From assembly GCA_035283685.1 (NCBI GenBank), contig DATETJ010000002.1, forward strand, positions 357,362-421,361: a DNA stretch of 64,000 nt, written 5' to 3'. The DNA comes from Candidatus Bathyarchaeia archaeon (GTDB taxonomy: Archaea; Thermoproteota; Bathyarchaeia; Bathyarchaeales; Bathyarchaeaceae). Below are positions 58,028 through 64,000 of this stretch, one piece after another; position 1 is the first letter of the stretch; every line of letters starts with the position of its first letter. Made by a program: the position numbers and the translations under genes. Under the pieces are notes generated by a model. That model saw only the letters and a list, made by a program, of their open reading frames with translations, was not told where the DNA came from and did not search any database.

Positions 58028-59500
58028 CTAATAGGCAACTGCAACCCTAAGAATATTCTCAGCCCTTTTCGCGCAGACAACGCAGTTGCCCTTCACCTTC
58101 TCCTCCAAGTCTTCAGGAGTGCCCAAGACATCAGCGTCCAAGTCTTCTCCAAGTTTGTGCCCACACTCCGCGCTGCCACACCACAAGACTTCAACTATGC
58201 CCTCTCGACGCCTGATCAACCGTCTTGCCTCCTCCAAGCTGTTGGCTCTATGCACGTGTTCCCTCATCCATTGCCAAGTTCTTTGCTTCAAGTCCTTCAT
58301 GATTGCTTCAAGCGTGTCCCGAACAACTTTCACGGCATCATCGGTCCCGCATGCTTGCTTCTCCATTGAATCCCTACGCACAACTGTCACTTTGTCCTCC
58401 TTCACATCTCGGGGACCAATCTCAAGCCTAATGGGCACACCGCGCAGCTCCCAGTAATAGTACTTGGCGCCAGGAGTCAAGTCTGCCCGCTGATCAAGCT
58501 CAACTCGAACGTCTGTTTTCCTCAGCTTGTCTACAAGGGCTTCACATGTTCCGTTGATCTGTTTCTCCATACCTTTGTACGGAATCGGAATGACCACAAC
58601 CTGAATAGGCGCAACGCTAGGCGGCAAAACCGCGCCATTATCGTCACCATGCGCCGCCAACATGCCCACAATTGGCCGCCCACTTATGCCATAGCATGTT
58701 TGCCACACATGTTTTCTGTCGCCTTTCTCGGTTTCATAAGCTACGTCGAAGGCTTTCGAGAAGTTCTGTCCCAACTTGTGCACAGTTCCGTTTTGAAGAG
58801 TTCGGCCATCAGGCAAAACCTGATCAAACGCAATCGAGTACTCAGCTCCTGCAAACTTGTCCCATTCTGGTCGCTTGGTTATCTTGTATGGCAAGCCTAC
58901 TGTGTCGAAGAATTTCTGGTAGATTATAATTGCTTCCTTAATCTGCGCATCTGCCTCTTCCTCAGTGGCGTGAACTGTGTGTGCCTCTTTGAAATTGTCC
59001 ACTTCGCGCATTCTGATCAAAGGTCGAGTTGCCTTAGTCTCGTAGCGGAACACGTTCACAATTTGGTACATTTTTAAAGGCAGATCTGCGTGAGAACGAA
59101 TCCACAGCTTAAGCATCGGCGCAATAACAGTTTCGCTTGTCGGTCTAAGCGCCAACTTCACATCTAAGGGGGTCAGTCCGCCTCTCGTTATCCAGAACAC
59201 TTGACCCTCAAAATTCTTCATGTGCGCCGACTCCTTCGACAACGAAGTTTCAGGAATCAGCAATGGAAACAACACTTCATTGTGCCCAGTCGCGTCAAGC
59301 AGATTACGCAGTGTTTGAAGCATGTTCCTGCGTATCTTGAAACCATAGGGCAGCCAAACAGCCATGCCCTTCACTGGATAGCGGTAGTCCATGATTTCCG
59401 CTTTCATCAACACATTTCTGAACCATTTGCCGAAGTGGCGACTCCACTCTTCACGCTTGATAGCGGGCATAGTGAACCCTACGTATGACTTTGATTCCAC
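58028..59500 (-). CDS. proS: Prolyl-tRNA synthetase, archaeal/eukaryotic type
   Basis: 490 residues. Class II motifs: [20 protein letters not shown] near 50, [20 protein letters not shown] with [20 protein letters not shown], and the anticodon-binding domain after 290. The C-terminal extension has the cysteines of archaeal ProRS ([12 protein letters not shown] and [15 protein letters not shown], ending in Y). It charges tRNA-Pro. The 5' end is at ATG 59500. Confidence 0.97.
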   Translation of the reverse strand: MESKSYVGFTMPAIKREEWSRHFGKWFRNVLMKAEIMDYRYPVKGMAVWLPYGFKIRRNMLQTLRNLLDATGHNEVLFPLLIPETSLSKESAHMKNFEGQVFWITRGGLTPLDVKLALRPTSETVIAPMLKLWIRSHADLPLKMYQIVNVFRYETKATRPLIRMREVDNFKEAHTVHATEEEADAQIKEAIIIYQKFFDTVGLPYKITKRPEWDKFAGAEYSIAFDQVLPDGRTLQNGTVHKLGQNFSKAFDVAYETEKGDRKHVWQTCYGISGRPIVGMLAAHGDDNGAVLPPSVAPIQVVVIPIPYKGMEKQINGTCEALVDKLRKTDVRVELDQRADLTPGAKYYYWELRGVPIRLEIGPRDVKEDKVTVVRRDSMEKQACGTDDAVKVVRDTLEAIMKDLKQRTWQWMREHVHRANSLEEARRLIRRREGIVEVLWCGSAECGHKLGEDLDADVLGTPEDLEEKVKGNCVVCAKRAENILRVAVAY

Positions 59501-59563
59501 GGCATAATTGCTGCACGATAAGTATATGAATGTTGCAGAGAAACGAAAACGTCATAGGGACAG

Positions 59564-61366
59564 TCACGGAATGGCTAAGTTGTCAAAACCCACTACGGTC
59601 CATGTTTCGCCGCGTCTCTCAATATCTGCAACTACCATGTCGTCCTTTTTTGTTGACAGAAGCTCATACCATTGCTGAGTCGGCAAATCATTTGCATTCG
59701 CTTCAATCCACGGGTAGGTAGCGTTCGCCACTCGCAGAACCACATGGGTCACTCCGTCTCTAACATATTCTTGCGCGTCTTCTACCGTCGCCTCGAGCTT
59801 TACCGAGGTTACGGCACCGAACAGCTTTAGGAACTGAAGTCTTGTCGAGCGGACAATTTGCTCGCTGGAGAGTCCGCCTCCCGCAATGTTTGTGGTTATC
59901 GCGTTTATGTCTAGGGCGTCGATGATTGCAAAGCCTGCAAGGTAAATTGTCTCGTCAGCTGCGCCGGTTCCTTCCCTCCAATAAATCGGTATGTACCATG
60001 CGAGTCTTGAAATGCCTTCGGAAACCTCGATTGGATACAGAAGCGGCATTTCAGCGTTGTAGAAACCAGCTGCAGGCTTTGGCAGCTTTCCCTCAACGAT
60101 GTCTTCAGCGGTTGTGCCTGAAATGTACTTCTCCTGTTGATAGTCGTGAAAGAACACGCCTTCCTTTGTGGCTTTGAAAACTCCGGCTAAAGTTCTTTGA
60201 CTTGCGATCGGGTTGACCATAACCATGGCAACAATGTCACCGGTTTCGGGATCAACGATGTAACGCGTGTCTTCTGACATTTCAACGCGGTCTCGGCTGG
60301 GCGGGATGACCCAAAGGAAGCCGCCTGCCCAATAGTCAAAGGATTCGCCTCTTCGAAACGTGCCCCACTCGCTGATCATGCGCTCTATCCAGTCTTCATC
60401 GTAGACTTGAGTTGCCCAGTCAGGGAGAGCCTGTAGCTCCATGTAGCTTTCGATGACTTTGCCTTCGGAGTCATAAACCACGAGTCCGGCATATCTTCGC
60501 ACCAAATCAAACCCAACGTTGTAACGTGCCACAACATAAACCAAATCCCTAGTTTCCGCGCTCCATGTGGGATAAGCCACGCCATAACTGTAGGTTATGT
60601 CATCCAAGTATGAGCGGAATATGATGTTACGGTCCCACCACAACCCATCGCCCACAGTGAACTCCCTTTCCACTATTTGTGGTATGGCAACAGGATCAGT
60701 TGCGTCTATTATGATGAAACCTTTCACATAGTTTTCAGCCAACACGTTGGTTGAGCTTATTACTGCTAGCCAGACTAGTTTGCCTTCAAGAGTTTTCGTA
60801 ATATGCGTGTCTATGACTTTCACGTTGCTCCCAAACTCGGACATGTGCCTTCTCGCCACCGAAATGGCTAATTCCTGCGTCACCAACCGCACACGGTTGT
60901 CTGGTATTGAACCGTTAAAGGGCAAGCCTGACTTCGGCTGAATGAAGCTCCTGAAGTAATGCGCATTGCTTACACGCTGAACCTGTGTGAAGACTATTCC
61001 CACCATGGCAGAGAAGAGAAATAAAACGAAGAGAAGGGCGAGAACTTTGGGACCTATGCGAGTCGCTATTCTAAACCCTCGTCGACGTCCAAAGGAAACA
61101 TGCGGAAAATTTTCCTCCTTTTCCGCAACCTCTCTCTTTCCCATAAACTGGAAAGCATATTCTAGCAAAGCGAGGAACAGTCGAACGTAGATCAGCCAGT
61201 ACACAAACAGGCTAAGCGGCGTTAGTGCCCCCGCAAAAATCAAGAAAAGAAACAATCCAACTAGGAACGTTACTAGACGTGGCAGATAACGAAAATGTGC
61301 TCTTGTTGGCGGTATCGGAGCCAGAAAAACAGCTGACCAAAGCAGGAAAAACACTGACAAATTCAT
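59564..61366 (-). CDS. Large membrane protein with extracellular C-terminal domain
   Basis: 600 residues. Three to four hydrophobic segments lie in the first 135 residues (FFLLWSAVFLAPIPP, LVTFLVGLFLFLIFAGALT, then VLALLFVLFLFSAMVGIVFT). The remaining 460 residues are mixed alpha/beta and tryptophan-rich, likely outside the cell: GDGLWWDRNIIFRSYLDDIT, FDYWAGGFLWVIPPSRDR and YIPIYWREGTGAADETIYLA. Family not recognised. Confidence 0.75.
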   Translation of the reverse strand: MNLSVFFLLWSAVFLAPIPPTRAHFRYLPRLVTFLVGLFLFLIFAGALTPLSLFVYWLIYVRLFLALLEYAFQFMGKREVAEKEENFPHVSFGRRRGFRIATRIGPKVLALLFVLFLFSAMVGIVFTQVQRVSNAHYFRSFIQPKSGLPFNGSIPDNRVRLVTQELAISVARRHMSEFGSNVKVIDTHITKTLEGKLVWLAVISSTNVLAENYVKGFIIIDATDPVAIPQIVEREFTVGDGLWWDRNIIFRSYLDDITYSYGVAYPTWSAETRDLVYVVARYNVGFDLVRRYAGLVVYDSEGKVIESYMELQALPDWATQVYDEDWIERMISEWGTFRRGESFDYWAGGFLWVIPPSRDRVEMSEDTRYIVDPETGDIVAMVMVNPIASQRTLAGVFKATKEGVFFHDYQQEKYISGTTAEDIVEGKLPKPAAGFYNAEMPLLYPIEVSEGISRLAWYIPIYWREGTGAADETIYLAGFAIIDALDINAITTNIAGGGLSSEQIVRSTRLQFLKLFGAVTSVKLEATVEDAQEYVRDGVTHVVLRVANATYPWIEANANDLPTQQWYELLSTKKDDMVVADIERRGETWTVVGFDNLAIP

Positions 61367-61494
61367 TATTTCACCGCCTCAACCATTTCTCCTCGCAGTT
61401 TAGGAATTTAAGACTATCACATCAAATGCATTCATTCACTTTCTACACTCTTCGGAACGCTTTTAACCAAAAGCCACGTACTGTAATGTGCGTC

Positions 61495-61570
61495 TGGCGG
61501 GTGAGTGGCATCATCTCCACCCGTTCCGCCAAGCAGAAAAAACACAAACCCCGGTGTAGGAGATGAGAAA
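61495..61570 (+). promoter_or_regulatory. Candidate riboswitch-like leader of the queT gene
   Basis: A two-part hairpin (TGGCGG 61495-61500 with CCGCCA 61526-61531; GTGG 61505-61508 with CCAC 61517-61520) has the loop segment TCATCTCC (61511-61518). This segment is perfectly complementary to GGAGATGA (61559-61566), the Shine-Dalgarno sequence of queT. An A-rich linker (GAAAAAACACAAACC) joins the two. TATA-like CTTTTAACC lies near 61461, giving a leader of about 85 nt. The SD-sequestering pseudoknot plan is that of preQ1 riboswitches. Confidence 0.55.
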
Positions 61571-62110
61571 TTGGATGCAAGAGACGTAAGCCTATTTGCT
61601 GTTTTCACAAGCCTCTACGTTGTAATCAACATCCTTCAAGCCCTTCTAGTCGGAAACCCTTCGATCTACGGGCCGATTCAGCTTCGAGTAGCCGACTGCC
61701 TCATAGCTCTCTCAGCTCTATTCGGGTGGCCAATGGTAGCTGGTGTAACGTTGGGCGGGTTTCTTACAAATGCCTACTACTTCCTTGGTCCCGTAGATGT
61801 AGCCTTCGGGCCAATTGCTAACCTCATCGCGGCTATCCTCGTCATGACATTAAGAAAACGTAGACTTCTAGCTTGCATTGCGGGCGGAATACCTATCGGA
61901 GTAATAGTCGGCGGATATCTATGGCTCTTTTTTGAACCTCCAGACATAATTGGGCTTTCAATGCCCGTGTGGGCAGCCATGATAGTGAGCATCACTTTGA
62001 GTAGCTGGGTAGCGATAGCGGTCATAGGTTATGGTCTGCTGACAATACTTAGTAGACCCGCAATTATTGGACCGCTGAAGTCTCGAGGGCTAAAAGTGCT
62101 ATCTACATGA
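61571..62110 (+). CDS. queT: QueT-family transporter (queuosine-precursor type ECF S component)
   Basis: 179 residues from TTG 61571, eight nt after GGAG; a longer frame from GTG 61505 would run through the hairpin. Five to six TM helices and IQLRVADCLIALSALFGWPM, then NAYYFLGPVDVAFGPIANLI, match QueT (COG4708-like) S components, which import queuine/preQ-type deazaguanines. Its stop overlaps the polB end by 8 nt. Confidence 0.85.
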   Translation: MDARDVSLFAVFTSLYVVINILQALLVGNPSIYGPIQLRVADCLIALSALFGWPMVAGVTLGGFLTNAYYFLGPVDVAFGPIANLIAAILVMTLRKRRLLACIAGGIPIGVIVGGYLWLFFEPPDIIGLSMPVWAAMIVSITLSSWVAIAVIGYGLLTILSRPAIIGPLKSRGLKVLST

Positions 62111-64000
62111 ATCGTTCCAGTTTTGTCAGTCCAATAATTTCTGTGAAGTCCAAGCCCAGCGCATCTAGTACTTGATCAAATGTGGATTGCAGATAACCCA
62201 CATACTTGTCCACATCTACTTCGCTACTGGAAGCCAACTGAACGGGTTTCACATGCGGTTCCTTCACTACCTTAACAAAGCTGATCAAGTCGCCAGCTTT
62301 TAGTTCATATTTCTTCTCCTGCAGAATTTTGGCAGCCCTTACATGTTGCGGAATGGTCTTAGTGTAATGCTCTGGTGCTTCACCAAGAACTATGTTGAAC
62401 GCTAAATCCTCAATTCGCTTCCATTCCCGTCTCTTGAGTTTCAGATAGCTGTCTCTAATAATGCTCTGAATCTCCTTCTTGGCGTCCTCAAAATCGTTTG
62501 GGGTCTTCACTTGGCTCAAACGGTTTTTCATAAGGTCGAAAGATTCCTTGATTAACGGTGGAGTGTGCTTCTTTTTGCCAGTCAAGCCTTTAACGTCAAC
62601 CGTGCCTTCTGAAGTGACGCCTAAATAATTCTTCTTGCGGCTGCTGAAAACCGCGTAACGGTACACTTTGTCAACGTCGAGCTCCATGTGTAGTTCTTTC
62701 TCAGACCACTTGGCTAAAGAGCTGATTTGGCTATCCGACGGATTCTTCAAGAAAATGCTGTCTGTGTCACCATAGATTACTTGTATGCCCAGCTTCTGCG
62801 CTTCGTTAATGATCTGCGTGATTGAATGTCTACCCAACGCGGCTGTAGCCTCAGCTACCGGCGGGCAGTACAAATCGAAGGTTTCAGCGCCGAAGACACC
62901 ATAGCTGGCGTTCAAGATGACTTTCAACGCAGCTTGGATAACGTTGTACCAGCTTCGCAGTTCGCTAGGCAAAGTTTTGTCCTTAGCTCTTGACTTGTAC
63001 CATTTGACTCGCAAGTCACGCAGCGAACCAATCAAAAGGCTCTCTAACGCTTTCTGTTTTGTGCACACCCAATGCGGCGTCCCAGGTATCTTGTTCTCCT
63101 TGCACTCTTCATGTGGGCACATAATCGATTGATATCCCAAATTGTAAACCTTGATTAACGAGGGATACAAACTGGGAAAATCCATCACTGCCACATTGAA
63201 GTGCACGCCTGGAACAGGCTCAACCACGATTGCGCCCTTGTACTTCTTGCCCTTAATGATCGCCTTTGTAACAGTTTTGCCTTTAACCGCCAAAATATCA
63301 TCAGTGTTCGGAATCAACATGCCCAGTTTGCGGTGTTCAAACTGCAGGAAATTACGTATCCAACGGGATACACCCTGCCGACTCACATCTTCCATAGGCA
63401 TGCGACTAATCCGTGTAATGGCTAAAATCAGCTTCATGACCAAGTCGTCGTCGAAACTTGTCAGCTGCAGGGCGATTTCAGCATCCTGCAAACAATACTG
63501 AGCCAACTCAGTGTATGTTAAATCATTAAGCCCGTTGCTCAGCTCGATTTTTCTCATGCCTACCAGTGCTTTGCCTATATCGTCAAGAGTTACGTCCTTG
63601 TACTTTTGTCCAAAAGCGTAGATTTGGATGGATCTATTAAAGAAGAACTTGTAGAGATCAATGTGCACGCCATATTCTAAGAGGCAAGTTTTCCTTCCCA
63701 CCTCAATCGGCACGTCGTTGGGTCTAAAACCTAGCTTCCGTGTTGCTCGGTTAAAGAGATAGTGAAGATCGAAGTCGTCGCCGTTGAAAGTAATCACAAA
63801 GGGGTAGTCCCACAAAACGTCAAAAATCCCTTGAAGCAACTCCCTCTCAGTATTGCAGTAAATCACAATCACGTCTGCCGGGATCTTAACCGTGCCTTCC
63901 CGAATGCCGGGGCGTTTCAAAAGCAGAACCCGTTTCATACCGTCGGAGCCGGTAAGGGAAGCACAATAGACCAAGTGATCTGCAAAGCGTGGATCTGGCA
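62103..64000 (-). CDS. polB: Family-B DNA polymerase (5' end cut by window edge)
   Basis: At least 632 codons; the frame is open to the right edge, so the N-terminus, including the first exonuclease motif, is missing. Present: ExoII-like FNGDDFDLHYL, ExoIII-like YCLQDAEIAL, motif A DFPSLYPSLIKVYNLGYQ, motif B KVILNASYGVFGAE and motif C YGDTDS. So it should be an active replicative or repair polymerase with proofreading. The C-terminus (DALGLDFTEIIGLTKLERFM) lacks a PCNA-binding QxxL-type end. Confidence 0.96.
   Translation of the reverse strand, partial: PDPRFADHLVYCASLTGSDGMKRVLLLKRPGIREGTVKIPADVIVIYCNTERELLQGIFDVLWDYPFVITFNGDDFDLHYLFNRATRKLGFRPNDVPIEVGRKTCLLEYGVHIDLYKFFFNRSIQIYAFGQKYKDVTLDDIGKALVGMRKIELSNGLNDLTYTELAQYCLQDAEIALQLTSFDDDLVMKLILAITRISRMPMEDVSRQGVSRWIRNFLQFEHRKLGMLIPNTDDILAVKGKTVTKAIIKGKKYKGAIVVEPVPGVHFNVAVMDFPSLYPSLIKVYNLGYQSIMCPHEECKENKIPGTPHWVCTKQKALESLLIGSLRDLRVKWYKSRAKDKTLPSELRSWYNVIQAALKVILNASYGVFGAETFDLYCPPVAEATAALGRHSITQIINEAQKLGIQVIYGDTDSIFLKNPSDSQISSLAKWSEKELHMELDVDKVYRYAVFSSRKKNYLGVTSEGTVDVKGLTGKKKHTPPLIKESFDLMKNRLSQVKTPNDFEDAKKEIQSIIRDSYLKLKRREWKRIEDLAFNIVLGEAPEHYTKTIPQHVRAAKILQEKKYELKAGDLISFVKVVKEPHVKPVQLASSSEVDVDKYVGYLQSTFDQVLDALGLDFTEIIGLTKLERFM

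Noticed and set aside
61505..61570. Longer QueT reading frame from GTG 61505
   Set aside because: It would begin inside the hairpin, has no RBS and adds a proline/lysine-rich stretch unlike the family. TTG 61571 has a good RBS.

Overview
The window is one contig segment of an archaeon. The information-processing genes are all archaeal: SRP54, Pus10, deoxyhypusine synthase with aIF5A, two thermosome subunits, PCNA with PriL/PriS and GINS, L44e, S27e, aIF2-alpha, Nop10, RadB, CDP-archaeol synthase, family-B DNA polymerase, and a tRNA gene with introns. The mix resembles Thermoproteota/TACK lineages such as Bathyarchaeia, but that placement is inference from gene content and was not tested. Bacterial-type genes (MetK, GrpE-DnaK-DnaJ, GcvT/GcvH) are embedded.

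Layout. 1-10.3 kb: housekeeping genes (Pus10, which runs off the left edge; SRP54; the hypusine pair; NAD kinase with Nob1; an ECF transporter S component next to a DUF4430 protein; an EamA exporter). 10.3-23.1 kb: small zinc-ribbon proteins, a truncated tRNA-like element and a protein-folding neighbourhood (two thermosome genes, then grpE-dnaK-dnaJ), with a ZIP transporter and a bacterial-type metK. 24.4-29.8 kb: an island ending at tRNA-Ser(CGA), bounded by copies of the tRNA 3' end. It holds a PIN/AbrB pair and an HxlR-controlled set (Cys/His-rich peptide, ABC-2 transporter, signal-less ModA-like protein) linked by a shared 16-bp operator.

30.5-36.5 kb: a nine-gene replication/translation operon, pcn-priL-priS-gins-rpl44e-rps27e-aif2a-nop10-pac2. 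It is bracketed by inverted ~190-bp homologous segments and by hairpin repeats. 36.8-46.1 kb: an accessory zone with an ATPase/DUF234 gene carrying twin palindromes at its start codon, a RelE-type pair, a frameshifted kptA, several families of trinucleotide-like hairpin repeats, and a tight operon encoding a PD-(D/E)XK nuclease, a winged-helix-like protein, a P-loop ATPase, a small protein and a Rad50/SMC-like zinc-hook ATPase. That operon is the best candidate for an undescribed defence or DNA-surveillance system.

46.2-64 kb: mostly housekeeping (radical SAM, glycine-cleavage H/T, topoisomerase IA, CarS, RadB, Clp1-like kinase, two M29-like aminopeptidases, ProRS, PolB running off the right edge). 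Upstream of a QueT-family transporter gene is a leader hairpin whose loop is perfectly complementary over 8 nt to the Shine-Dalgarno sequence. This has the architecture of a translation-controlling riboswitch.

All calls come from reading the sequence and translations. No database search or folding program was run.
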